A stretch of DNA of 64,000 bases from Oxytricha trifallax. Taxonomy: Eukaryota; Ciliophora; Spirotrichea; Sporadotrichida; Oxytrichidae. Position numbers and translations under genes: made by a program. The stretch is from contig ARYC01000436.1 in assembly GCA_000711775.1 (NCBI GenBank), positions 1-64,000 on the forward strand, in the 5' to 3' direction. Of this stretch, positions 22,771-34,139 are shown one piece after another (the first letter of the stretch is position 1; the number at the start of each line of letters is the position of its first letter). The notes under the pieces are model-generated. The model was given only the letters and a program-made list of their open reading frames with translations, searched no databases and had not been told where the DNA came from.

Positions 22771-24330
22771 TCACAAACTCCCTAAAATGAGAAACCCTAA
22801 ATGGTTTAGAATTCGCTTTATAGAGAATGCTAACTCCAATCTCCCGTATAGCGATTGAGACTGCAGTCTCACTATCTTGGTTCCTTGACATTTTGATATT
22901 GCTGTTATTTCTTCATTATTAATGGTCGATTTAATTAATCTTTGCCCTGTGTGATTACGGCCACACCTCCAGATCTGTGTTTCAATTAAATTTATTCTCT
23001 CCAAACATTGTGGAAGTTACTACTTGCAAAAGATCTTGTGTGTGAAGAATCCATCTTTGACACCTATCAATAGTTGGGAGAAGAGTATTGACTGCCTAGT
23101 GTTATTAAACTAAAGTTGTTTGAGAAAAATTTTGGACCTATTCCATCATTTACTTGAAATTTTATGTCACTATATCTTAAATAGTTTTTGCTATCAAATC
23201 CTAATTTTTTTTTACTTATATTTTGTTGCAGATGTTTAGGAGTTGAATCTAATTTCTAAGATTATTTGGTAAAGGTTTGCCACTGATGGCAAGAAGGCCG
23301 AATCGATTGATTGGTTCATAAAGTCTGTTGAATTGCAATGACTAAGTATGGTTGTATCATGTTTAGATTTCTAGCGAAATAATCCTCATCTTGATGATTG
23401 ATGATAATTAATGATTTAAAATCATATAAATTTTAACATATCACTGTTTAATACTAAAATCAACCCATCAATATTTGTCGTGACGTAGACGTATCTGAGT
23501 GAGTTGACGTGGCAAATATCGTGACGTGGCAGTCATGAAGTAGAAAACTCCGAAAAACCATTCTCGCTATTACCTAGTCTTCTACCAAAATCAAGATTTC
23601 ACCACAGTTTGTACCTGGGGACAGAGCTTGTGAGATCTAACTTAATAACAGAAGATGGAGAAAAACGCTTACCGATTCCACCACTGCTGGGAAACGTAAT
23701 CCCTGTCTTTTCGCTGTGGTAGCTTCAGCACCCTAACCCGGTGTGGGAGAAAAATCCTTATCGTTGGTTTCAATGGTTTTTGTCTTCTCACTTTCGAAGG
23801 CAGGTCGTACCTTCATTCTGCTCCCTATTACTTAGGAAACTGAACTCAAGCCAGGTAACTCATCTATCCAGGGAAATCTTAGGATCCAGCTCACTCGAAG
23901 AGTGAAAGCTGACAGATTGAACCCCGCCGACTGGTCCCTTACGCGTTGCGCCCAGCAACCCCCTACCTGCCCTCGACAGGCCTAAGTGTAGTAGAAAGCT
24001 CTATCAGAAAGTCGCAAGTGGTTAGTACCACCTAGCAATTAACTTTCTAATTTAATAATATAAATTTGAATGATCCTCATCTTAATGAAGCATTTAGTTG
24101 TAATAAGTAACATCTCTCATCTTAACTCTGGAGTATTTTGGCATTCACTTCAAGCAAGTGAAGAGTACTTCTAGGTCAGGCATTAAAGTGATCACAGAGT
24201 TCACTATTTTTTCAAAGCAAGTTACCACAATGTTCATTTTTTCTTCTATTTGGAGCCTTTACCCTAAGTACTAACCGAGTACTAATTTCTCATACTCATT
24301 GAACTTAGATTGCTTGAGTAGTTATTCCAT
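22771..24330 (-). pseudogene. Inward-facing coding sequence in the right TIR of element D
   Basis: Reverse-oriented copy of the frames at 17755-18621, with substitutions (for example ERINLIETQIWRCGRNH for ERINQIETQIWRCGRNH). Between PDLE and MPKYSRVKMRDV this copy is in frame except for a UGA, showing that the left copy has lost a base near 17918. The second block is split by the insertion at 23398-24072. The C-terminal block ends LNHLGFLILGSL then UGA at 22771-22773. Confidence 0.5.
23398..24072. mobile_element. 675-bp GC-richer insertion with 16-bp target duplication
   Basis: Absent from the left TIR at the matching point. It is flanked by ATCCTCATCTTGATGA (23382-23397) and ATCCTCATCTTAATGA (24073-24088), a 16-bp duplication with one mismatch. 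The inner part (about 23460-24020) is far richer in GC than the host TIR and has tandem GTGACGT/TGACGTGGC units near its left end (23477-23540). No terminal inverted repeat was seen, and the right end is AT-rich. A long duplication without inverted ends fits a retroposon (SINE-like). On the minus strand a GGGTTCAATCT string at about 23915 resembles a pol III B box, but a convincing A box was not found. Confidence 0.6.
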
Positions 24331-24514
24331 AATTTCAGAGTTCATTTATAGCCACGGAGTCAAGGTTCGCTCTAATTTTCTAATAAATTTATATAATGTA
24401 GAGCTCATGCAAATAGATTTAATAAAGAAACAAATTAAAGTATAGAGTTCTAATTAAGTATGATTTAAATTGAATATTTATTTCTAAAAATTGTTAAATT
24501 TAACGATTTTACTG

Positions 24515-27399
24515 ATTAATCATATAGCTTTTAAACATAACTTGAAATTTGATATTTAACTTTATATAATTTATATACCGATTATTAGCATTAAAAAAAA
24601 ACATATTAATTATTTTTATAATTACATGGCCTACTAAAGAATAAAAATCTATGAGAATTTCTTTCGATTTAGAGTTTTTTTAATTTGCAGAAGATTTCTG
24701 CTCATTAACAAAAATAATAAAATATTCAATTTTATATGAAAATAATAAGTTTAAATATCAAGGCTAATGCCTAATATTTTTAGAGTTTAAAAATGAGCAA
24801 TTGATAAAGCGGAAAGTATAGTTGTGTTTATGAATAGAAGAATTTTATTAAAGTTGAAAAAAAAGAAGGTAACATCACGAGATCATACTATTAATTATAA
24901 TTCTTTTAGCTATGAATTTTGTTATATATTATAATTTCTATTAATTTAAAGATATTATATTTTAATTCTGTGTAGCGACCCCAATTTGAAACTTTTAATA
25001 TTATGATTAATAAATTATTCCTTAAAATATAATTTTAATGAAATTTATTTATATATTTAAATAGAAATCGAATGTCTAGAGAATTCACAAAAGTATGTTT
25101 AGGAAATTTTGCGTCAATTATAAGAATTCTATATCATCAATTCTTAAAGGAATATAAATATACTGAAATTTTAACAAAATTGAAATGCAAAATAAGTTAT
25201 TATCAATAATTTCGCTTTTCTTTGATGTATACCAAAATTTTAGTATTCTCTGATTAATCCATCAATTTATATTGATATTTTTTTATCTCTTGTAATACCG
25301 AATTTAATGAAAATTTAAATTAATAAGTATTTACAAAAATTAACAAGTTACTATTAAATGTAATTAAATATTTCTTTATTTTTAATAATATATTAAGTAT
25401 TTATAATTACAAATCAAAAATATTTTTCTCTATATTCGAAGTTAATACCTCATTTTTGTTAATTGCTGAGTTTAATGTTTATATTATTAATCATAAATCT
25501 TTGAAATTTAAAAATTGTTTAAAATAATCACATAACGAATAATATTTAATTATTCATATTTAGTTATTTAAATGGAATTTAAAGTACATAAAGAGAATGG
25601 AACTACACTCATATTTTACAATCCTCAATGAAAAAATTGAACTAAAGTAAGTAAAATTCATTTTATAATTTCAAATAAAATTACTAATTTGACTCTTTTT
25701 ATTAATTAAATTCAACTAAATTCTTATAGTTTCTTATATTTTATATAATGGGCTATGAAATGTGCGCTCTCTTTATTTCTCAAAAATATAATATTGACTC
25801 AGATATAACATTTTCTCAAAAAAATTCTAATAATTATTGAATTCATCACATGACTGTGTTAAAAAACAAATAGTTTAGGGAAAAATAAAATTAAAAATGA
25901 ATATACCAAATAATATTCTTGGTTTTATTAAATATGTGTTTAATACACAAAAGTTTTTTATGTATTTCATTTTTAATCACTTCATTATAATTTAATTTAC
26001 GCTTATATTTTTATACGCAGTTTTTATTTATTTGTACTTCTCATATTTCCTATTTGTTTTCTATTTTATCAATATCTAAATAATATTTTATGAACCTTAT
26101 GTCTTTTATGTAGATTGTAATATATCCGGAACTGCAAGCGAAATTTTATTATTTTGTAGTAATTTTATTTTAATATTTTATAAAATTAAACTTTTTCTTT
26201 TTGTTTTAGATTATTTTAGTATTTCAATAAAGCTTTCATTTTTAATTAAATATGAATACATTCTTAATTTATTTAATTTTATGAACTAACAAGTATATAT
26301 TTCAACGTTTTTACTTTTATTTATATCAATACTCGGCTTATTGTTGTTATTCGCTTTTTGCAAGGTTTAATACGGTTTAAGGAAATTTTTAGCCAATGAA
26401 ATTTATTTGATAAATAAATATGGAAATATCTGCTAATATTCAACTGCTAAAAAATATATTCTTCAAGTTACTTTGTTTATACCCTTAAAATATAAATAAT
26501 ATATTTTATTAAATATTAGTATCAGAAAAAAACCATATCTCAACTATATACAAAAATAAATCAATGCCCATATTCAATTTAGCATGTGTAAGGAAATAAA
26601 ATTTATTCTCTAATCTTAGAAATTTAATCACATAAAAATTATAATTTTCTTTAAGTTGATATATTTTATATAATTGGATTAATTACTATGAATTTTTATA
26701 ATTTATATTTAAAATTAATTTGCAATATGTTTCTTTTATTGCACTTATAATAAACTTGGCAGTATTATATATTCTTCTGTAATAAGAATCTTGGTTTCTT
26801 CTTCTTTCATTTATCCATTTAATGCTTTTAAATTTTATTATTGAGAGTACAAAACTTCATACATTTGGTATATTAATATTCTCCATAGAATTTTATAGTT
26901 ATTGAAATAGATTTTTATTTTGCCAAAGTATATATCTTTTTTATAGATTTGTTGAGCAAAAATCATTGTGATTCAAATATTTTAAATATTTAACAAGTAA
27001 CTATCCTATCACGTTCACAGCATATTCAATTTGAGTTTAAAAAATTTAAACATTTGCACTTAATAATTCTTATAAAACAAAATACCTTTTATTCCAACTC
27101 CAGTACTCTAAGCTATCGTTCTATTTAAAAAAGTGAAATATAGAATCTAAAATACTAAAGTTTAATTTAAAAAATTTTTTATAAATTTTTTTTAAAATAT
27201 AACTAAAACATCATTCATCCTAAACTATATACTTATTTGAGAATTAGCAAGGTAAAATGTTTATTAAAATCAATTCACTAATTATGTTTAAATATGGCAT
27301 GAATTTTATTCTTAGTGTTAAGTTTAACTTCTTCATTGTTTAATAATTTCTATTTTATATAATGAATAATTTAAAAACTTTAAAGCATCAGCTATTAAC
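24515..27399. other. AT-rich spacer
   Basis: Uniformly AT-rich DNA between element D and TBE-B. No gene, repeat pair or GC-rich island recognised by eye. Confidence 0.6.
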
Positions 27400-27402
27400 A
27401 AT

Positions 27403-27480
27403 CAAATCCCCAAAACTCCTTAATGAAGTTTATAAGTGCTTTGATTTGTAGGGTATAGTTGGGGTCTTATTGGGGTTACT
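27403..27480 (+). repeat. TBE-B left terminal inverted repeat
   Basis: About 78 bp, paired with 31451-31528, with two C4A4-like units at the tip. Confidence 0.9.
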
Positions 27481-27504
27481 AGAGAAATTAGGCCAATTTG
27501 CAAA

Positions 27505-28533
27505 ATGGGAAATAGAAATCAGAGAAATTTAGGGTTTATTTATGATGAGCAATATTAAGATTTATTGCTTAAGCTAAGGTATGGTTCGAGTATTAATATA
27601 GAATAAATCAAACTAGTGCCGAATTATGCAGCTATAGCAAAGCTCCTATGCAAGAATGCCTCAACTATTAGGTTTCATTGCATGTTAGCTGTTTAGCATT
27701 ATAACTCAGGCACTTGAAAACATCCAGCAAGAAAATAAAAGTTCTCACACCACCATATTGAGTACCCCTTAGACTCGAAGACTTTGAAGAATTGGGCTCA
27801 CTTTCCTCTTGATTAGCAAGCTGTGATGTTTCATCTCAAGTTTCCTGATAAGCGTATTTCTCCTTAAGCTATAGCCAATATTTATAGAAGAAATGGTATT
27901 ACTTTCAAGACTGTCAACAGAGTGAAGAGAGTGATTGATTTCACATTGCCATTTTATAGTAATAATTTAAACTATATATATATAATTAAATGCAGAGAGC
28001 TATTACTTATAACATCTAGTTCATAAACGCTGATGAAGCTATTTTTACCATCAAAGCCTTTAATTCATTGTATAAGTGGTAGAAGAAGTATGATAGCATA
28101 GAGGTTTATGACTAAAAGGTAAAAGTTGTCACCCATTCAATTTTAGCTGGTATTAGCGAAGATTCAGGTTTAGAAAGTTTTGTCATTCATCCTCGCTCTA
28201 TTAAGTGAGAGCAGTATATAGAGTTCTTATATAAGCTAAGAGGTATATACAACGATTAAGAGATTATCTTGTTTGTTGACAAACTTCTCAGTTCATAAGA
28301 CTAAGGAGTCAAAGAAAGCTTATGAAGAGTTAAACATAACACCTGTATATAACTTTCCTTATAGCCCACAGTTTAATGGAATCGAATTCTACTGGAGTTT
28401 AATCAAGACTCACTACAAGAAAGTGCTGCTGTATCACCTTATGCATGACTTGCCCATCGATACAGGATACTTGATTCAGAGTAGTTGCAAGAGAGTGAGC
28501 ATAGATAAGACAGCAGTTTGTGCGAGAGAATGA
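27505..28533 (+). pseudogene. TBE-B transposase (42-kDa gene), broken
   Basis: Starts MGNRNQRNLGFIYDEQYQDL (ATG 27505). Domain order as in TBE-A: QAVMFHLKFPDKRISPQ and YRRNGITFKTVNRVK (DNA-binding part), first catalytic Asp in FINADEAIFTI (about 28025), second in LFVDN (about 28275), Glu in FNGIEFYWSL (about 28385), with 34 residues between the last two (DD34E). Lesions: UGA after SGT (about 27717), a two-base (TA) gain near 27985, UGA in PRSIK-UGA-EQY (about 28207) and an extra base at about 28278. The 28280-28533 part is open and contains the catalytic Glu. UAA and UAG are Gln throughout. Confidence 0.87.
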
Positions 28534-28589
28534 AGAATGAATGTTTATAAATAAGTTTTTGATTTAAACGAATGAATATATTCACATAT

Positions 28590-28832
28590 TAAATTAGCTC
28601 ATAAATGGGTTTGGCATCTCTTATTTTTCTTCCTCTTATGGCTTGCTTGGATCCATATTTCTTCTCTTAGTACCTGCTCCTGAATCTATGTTCATTTCAT
28701 CTGGCTTTTAAACATCTTTATAAAGTCTCTTGCTCACTTCATGAATAGTCTATGACTTTCTCTCTCTGGGAACCTTGGCATGCTTTTTCATTAGGAATAT
28801 ACCAGTTCCAGGTTTCCCTACAAAGTTATGTG
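28590..28832 (-). pseudogene. Frameshifted C-terminal extension of the TBE-B 22-kDa gene
   Basis: In the next frame this segment encodes VGKPGTGIFLMKKHAKVPR and EMNIDSGAGTKRRNM, matching the in-frame C-terminal extension of TBE-C. It is separated from the main frame by two extra bases near 28840. Confidence 0.65.
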
Positions 28833-29372
28833 TCATAGCTTACTTGAGAGCAATGGGTGCTTCTTAAGCTCCGCAAGCCATGTCTCGCTTATTAGTATTC
28901 CCTGCTTCTTTTAATCTTCAGGAGAAATAGAGTAGCGTTTCTTGTGAGCTTCTTTAATGATCTCTCTGAGATAGCTCTCTCTTAAAGTGCCAAGAACACC
29001 AAAGAAGAAGCTCCTTTCTGGAAGTTTTTTAGAGAGTTGTTTCTTGGTAGGAAGATAAACTACCAACTCTTCATCTTTCATCGCATCATCGTAGAGATTA
29101 GTGACTGAAATCTCTGGGTAATTTTGTATTTCAATCAACTTATTTTCATTATTTTTGAAGGCTTTCTTCTCATCACATAGTATAGCTTTTAAGAATGAAA
29201 TTTTGGTTCCTTCCATCGTTGGCTGAAATAATCCCACCAAAGTATATGACTAAGTATATGCTGAATGCTTACCATGTTGAGTGAGGAATCGATAGAGATC
29301 TTCCTTGCTTCTAAATCTTGAAGTCATTTCTTAAGCTTTAACCGTCTTCATTGCAGTACTTATAGATTCCAT
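28833..29372 (-). CDS. TBE-B 22-kDa protein, apparently intact 179-residue form
   Basis: Best-preserved copy of the second TBE gene: a continuous 179-codon frame with UAA/UAG as Gln, starting MESISTAMKTVKAQEM (ATG 29370-29372; an upstream UGA supports this start). Conserved blocks are SRFRSKEDLYRFL, VGLFQPTMEGTKISFLKAI, YPEISVTNLYDDAM, LPERSFFFGVLGTLRES and KRYSISPED, ending LLSSKL then UGA at 28833-28835. TBE-C continues past this point in a C-terminal basic region, and the same region follows here at about 28590-28830 in another frame, offset by a 2-base gain; the present stop may therefore be a truncation. The function is unknown; no enzymatic motif is visible. Confidence 0.8.
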
Positions 29373-29935
29373 CCTTGTTCCTTCTCTTGTTATTGAATTT
29401 CAAATTTTAATATATAGAGTTCTGGATCCTACTGTTAAAAATCTTAGTATTAAATATGGGCATTTTATAGGAGATCAACCTGGTAAGGGTACGTGGAGAA
29501 AGCTGGCAGAAGCTATAACAAACTTCAGAGATGAAGCTCCGTTTTTATCAATTTAGTTCCATTAAATTAGTACTAAATTTGTTTAAATTTATTGGTACTG
29601 GTACTAATTCCGTTTAATTTTAATTGGTACCAATTTAATAGTACCAAAATTTAATTAATGCCTAGTTTTAAACTAATGAGGCTTTAATGGAAAAGTTCCA
29701 AAATGTTTCAAAACCTAATTGGTACCAGTAACAACCTGAATATTATCTAAGTTAGTACCAAAATTAAAAATATTAAGCATGAAATTAGAAAAATTATAGT
29801 TATAAACTAAGTATAAATATGATGTCTAACACTTCAAAATCTACCATTATTGCTGCAGGATAAACTCCTACACAACTATTATTGCTATGGAAGTTATTAC
29901 TAATTAATAATAGTAATTTAAATTTGAATTTAAAC
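29373..29935. promoter_or_regulatory. Divergent intergenic region of TBE-B with GGTACC repeats
   Basis: Shared upstream region of two divergent genes. From about 29600 to 29760 the motif TTGGTAC or its complement recurs several times, including palindromic TTGGTACCAA-like copies at 29618-29632 and 29720-29726. TBE-A and TBE-C have GGAGG-type repeats at this location instead. A regulatory role is inferred from position. Confidence 0.4.
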
Positions 29936-31389
29936 ATGGCGGCAAACTTAAATCGTTAGGCAGTTTCTCTTGGAGAATGTTAATGATTGCTCAACTTTGA
30001 ACTTTGGGTCCTCCATGAAACTAGAAGTAATTTATATTGAAAAGGAGGTTGAGGTAAAAGATCGAGCTCAAGAATTTGAAGCTGAGGTCTTTAAAATTTA
30101 AATTATAAACAAGAAGTAAAGTGCAAAGATGGGAGTTTAGACATATATTGAAATGGTTGAGGAAGAAAAGGAATAGCAATTAATAGAAAAAATTAAAGCA
30201 TTTTATGTGAAGACTGCTTAAATTTCTTCTCAACTGAGTCTAGCTTTAAGAGGCACATCAAAGAGGTACACTCTGGGAGAGCTAAGATCTACTTCAAGCA
30301 TGATAAAGTAGATGGTAGATATTAGTGCTCAACATGCATGAAGTCTTATACTCAGTCATCCAAAGTAAAGAGGCATATGCAAAAGCATAATTTAAGTGAA
30401 TTCCTGATTAAAGATGAGGAGACTTAAAAGCTTGTACCTGCTAAAAGAAAAAATAATTCTCTTGAGGCATAAAAAAGAACAGCAGGAGAGACTTAATAGA
30501 TAAAAGCTATTTGAGGCTATGAACCAACCAGCAAATGGTATTTATATAGCATGCTTAAAAGAGAGCGATGTATATACCTGCATTAAATACAGTTGACATA
30601 AGCAGCTGTATTGAGAACTATTTGAATATTGACGTATCAAACAAGGCAAAACTTATAATTGTTGATGAATTTGCTTCCAAGGTATATCCATTCAAGTATC
30701 TCATTAAGAACGAGCAATATTAAAATGAGTTTGCAAATGAATACATAGTGCTGAGAGATGCTTAGAAAAGATAATGCAAGAACTTAGCTATGATCAACGG
30801 AGTTATACTTTGTCATGGTTTTATTGTATTAACACTCAAGAAGTTTGAAATGACTCTAAGAGAGTATCTCTACCATAATAGATATCCTGATGATTTGAAT
30901 GAGATACTCACAGATATGACTAAGGGTGTAAAAGAGCTCCATGATCTAGGGTATGTTCATAGAGATTTGAAGCCAGAAAATGTAATGCTAAATCTCTGCC
31001 CATTAGAAGTAGTAGTCATAGATTTCAACAGAGCAATAAGACAAGAGATAGTGACTTTAGCTAAGGTTTTAGGCACATTAGGAAACTTTCCAATAAGAGA
31101 GAAATGGACAAATTGCTCTGTATAATGGGATATTTGGGCGGTAGCTACAATTATCTTAGAGTGCGATATGGAAAGTATGTCATACTTTGGAACAAAACAT
31201 GAGAAATAATAAATAAGTTTGGCTGCTAAACATATTAAGCAAGATGAAATATGCAATGAAATTAAGAAGATAGTTGAGATGATCATCGTAAAAGCTCCAG
31301 CATATTAATCATTAGATGATATTCTGGATCAACTATAGACTGCTAGATTTAAGAGGTATCACAAAGATAAGCAGATAAAATTTGTTTGA
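29936..31389 (+). pseudogene. TBE-B zinc finger/kinase-like (57-kDa) gene, broken
   Basis: Two intact-looking C2H2 fingers: LCEDCLNFFSTESSFKRHIK-EVH (about 30205-30275) and YQCSTCMKSYTQSSKVKRHM-QKH (about 30318-30395); the Gln of YQC is a TAG codon. After an interrupted linker comes the kinase-like domain (main frame 30790-31389). It has TKGVKELHDLGYVHRDLKPE then NVMLN, a complete catalytic loop, but VVVIDFNRAIR in place of DFG. It then has GTLGNFPIREKW, WDIWAVATIILECD and a C-terminal lobe ending KDKQIKFV then UGA. The catalytic Asp is present, so this copy retains more of a kinase core than A, C or D. Frame breaks occur in the N-terminal part (about 29950-30170) and near 30510. Confidence 0.83.
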
Positions 31390-31450
31390 ATTAAGTAAAC
31401 TAATACTCTTTAAATATTCATTAAATTCATCCAAAACCTGCGTTTTCTCT

Positions 31451-31528
31451 ACTAACCCCATTATGACCCCAAATATACCCTACAAATCAAAGCACTTATA
31501 AACCTCACTAAGGAGTTTTGGGGTTTTT
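31451..31528 (-). repeat. TBE-B right terminal inverted repeat
   Basis: Inverted partner of 27403-27480, ending GGGGTTTTT before the AAT duplication. Confidence 0.9.
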
Positions 31529-31814
31529 AATATGCAAAATATAAATAAAATTTATCTGATTAAATTAAAATGTTGTTTTGACATAAAAACATGTCATTTT
31601 TAAACATAATTTAAGTATAATTTAAATTTTTTCGCTCTATTTCAAAGAAATTTATCATTCAAAACTAAAAGTTGTTTTAATTATACATTATCACTTTCAC
31701 ATATTTGATTTAGAATTTTGACTTATACTTCTATCAGAAGCCTAAATCAAAATAGTGGCAAGTAAGTTTTTTCTGATCTCTTTTGTATTAAAAAATGGGT
31801 ATTTTGATTTTAAT

Positions 31815-31940
31815 TTGTATTACCTATTTATTGTTGTTGTTATTGTAGTTATTGTAGTTATTGTTGTTATAGTTAGATTTGTAGTTTTATTTGTTGCCGT
31901 AGTTGTATTTCTTGTTGTTTTTATAAATGAAATAGTTGTT
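31815..31940. repeat. Imperfect (TTG/TTA) trinucleotide tract
   Basis: Low-complexity run of TTGTTGTTATTGTAGTTATT-type units. It keeps a Val/Ile-rich frame open (31755-32015), which is a consequence of the repeat rather than evidence of a gene. Confidence 0.7.
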
Positions 31941-32015
31941 AATGTTATGTTGTTTTTTAATGTGTTAGAAAATTTATGTTTGAAATTCTTATTTTTGAGG
32001 TTAACAAAGTTATGA

Positions 32016-34130
32016 AGTTTAAAACCTCAAAAAATATTTGAGTTTTTCAGTGAAAATTGTTTAAAAAAATACGATCTTATAATAAAATTTGATTATTAAC
32101 AACTATTTATACTTGATGGTTCTAATTTTATTTTAAATCAAGACACTCCTCTAGGCAATAATCTCGCAAGACAGTTATTAAAATAACTGTCCCGTTTATA
32201 ATTAATCTGATATTTTTATGAATTTTTCAGCAATTTACATAGAAACATTCTTACTTAATTTTCAATAATTCTTTATATTATAAAAAGGAATTTCCCTAAA
32301 AAATCAATTAGAAATTAAAAATTAGACACCAAAGAAAGCAAAAAGGATTAGTGTTTTGGAAGTATCAAATAGAAATGATTTATGAGATTCATGAATTAAG
32401 GTAAGTAGAAATGAAAAAAAACTGTTGTTATAAAGTTTATAAAAAAGTTAATTAAAAACAGGGCAGAGATTATATCATTTGTCACGAATGGGTCTTAAAC
32501 TACATTTTTTCTAAATTAATATTTTGATCATAATTATATATAGATAGATCACTATCTTACGGATCTGATGTAGTAAGTTTGAAAACCCCACATTTTTTAT
32601 GAGGTTTTGTACTTGATAATTCCATATTTAGAGTAACATAAATCAAACTATGATTAAAAACTCTTTTTCAAATCTTATATTTTAATAGTAGATTTATAAT
32701 ATAATGCCATTAAGTAAAACTTTTTTAAATACATGATATCTGAAAAGTATTTTAATTTTTTCAATTTTAATGATTCCTTATCTTTAGGTTGAGTCAAAGT
32801 TTAACTATGATTATCCAATTGAATGCGAGATACTGTGCAATTATAGTTAGCTTCATAATTTAAATTTTACTAATTTTTTATCCTTAATAAATTTACTTTC
32901 ATACCATCTATATGAAATCTAGGTTGTTACTATCACTTACTCAGCTTGAAACATAAAAATTAAAATTTTATTAAGAAAAAATGTAAATTCAGCCAAAAAT
33001 TATAAAAAATGAACAAATAAAACCTTAGAAACAGCATAAAATTATTTAAATTTATATTTTAATTTACGAAGTATAAACTGCAATTATTTTATTTTTCAAT
33101 TATTTATAAGTTGTTTTTAATATTTAATTAAATTGTTTATAGTTTGTTATATATATTATCAATTCTGGCATACGTTTTTTCATCTTAATAATAATTTTAA
33201 TTATCTTTTATATTAATTTAAAATATTGCTTTAACATTAAAATTGGGAAATTATAAACAGTTTTTATTATTTTTATAATAAAGAATACATTATTTTATAG
33301 TGAGAGTGTTAAAAGAGTATATTAATTTTAATTTTTTAATAACTAAGAGAAGTAATATTTTATTTTTATAAATTAATATCTATTATAAACAAATATACAA
33401 TTGTAAATATTTACTAATTAAAAGTTCAAATATTATATGAATTTAATTTTTATTAATTAATTATAATTTGACCAAATCAAATTTATATAAATTAATAATT
33501 TGATTTAAAATAGTTATAGTAGATAATTTTATAAAAATGAAAGTTCTTGTTTAATAAATAGAAAAAAATATCTCTATAGTACTCCGTTATCTCTCTATCT
33601 ATAAAATAATATGATTAAATAAATTATGAGCTATATTAACTTAAAATTTTAAATTTGTTTCCATGATAATTAATAAAGAATTAATTATTGAGGAAAGAAA
33701 TGAAAAAAAATGAAGGCTCAAGAAATGAGATACAAATTTTTACAAATTTAGAATTTAATTTTTATAATTTAATGGATCAAGAAGGTTGTAATATCTAAAT
33801 TAAAATTAAATAAATATTCTTAAATGGTTTATTATCAAAACATCTGCAAGACATTAAACTCTAAATGAACATTCAAAATCATAATTATTAGCCATTTACT
33901 TCGATTAAAATTTTAAACAACAACAAATTTAAATTTCTAATCAATTTAAATTAATATTTTTAAATATTTTTTATATACTACACACTGTAAATCTTATTAG
34001 AAATTGTTAGATAAAACTAATCTTACAATTATCAGAAAATTTGATGATTTAGGAGGAATTATAAGAGCATTAATGATTTATTAAATGAAAAATTTAAATT
34101 AATCATTCTAATATATTCACATTAATACTA
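32016..34130. other. AT-rich spacer
   Basis: AT-rich DNA, no gene or repeat recognised. Confidence 0.6.
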
Positions 34131-34139
34131 ATACTTATT

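Larger units (their letters stand above)
17570..24514 (+). mobile_element. Long-TIR TBE-like element (element D)
   Basis: 6,945-bp transposon bounded by about 1.16-kb inverted repeats (17570-18725 and about 22671-24514, the latter enlarged by an insertion). The tips read CAGTAAAA(A)TCG inward and are flanked by ATT at 17567-17569 and 24515-24517, the same ANT-type duplication as the TBEs, but without C4A4 telomeric units. The interior has the TBE gene set in TBE order: transposase (+), 22-kDa homologue (-), kinase-like gene (+), all clearly diverged from TBE-A/B/C. Each TIR also carries a conserved set of reading frames pointing inward. It is related to TBEs by gene content and target site, and distinct in ends and size. 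Confidence 0.85.
22671..24514 (-). repeat. Element D right terminal inverted repeat, with nested insertion
   Basis: Inverted partner of 17570-18725; without the insertion at 23398-24072 it is about 1.17 kb. It ends TTTTACTG before the ATT duplication. Confidence 0.9.
27403..31528 (+). mobile_element. TBE-B, complete telomere-bearing element
   Basis: 4,126-bp TBE. Its ends are CAAATCCCCAAAACTCCTTA (left) and AAAAACCCCAAAACTCCTTA (right, read inward), about 78 bp of inverted repeat sharing GTGCTTTGATTTGTAGGGTA. It is flanked by AAT at 27400-27402 and 31529-31531 (ANT type). The gene order is as in TBE-A, but sequence divergence from A and C marks a separate subfamily. This copy has the best-preserved 22-kDa gene and zinc fingers of the window. 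Confidence 0.93.

Noticed and set aside
23900-23960. tRNA-like B box in the insertion within element D
   Set aside because: A GGGTTCAATCT-type match alone, without an A box at the right spacing, is not enough to call a tRNA or a SINE promoter.
30957-31286. 109-codon minus-strand frame in TBE-B
   Set aside because: It is a shadow of the kinase-like domain on the plus strand.
31755-32015. 86-codon Val/Ile-rich frame right of TBE-B
   Set aside because: Produced by a TTG/TTA trinucleotide tract; composition alone explains it.
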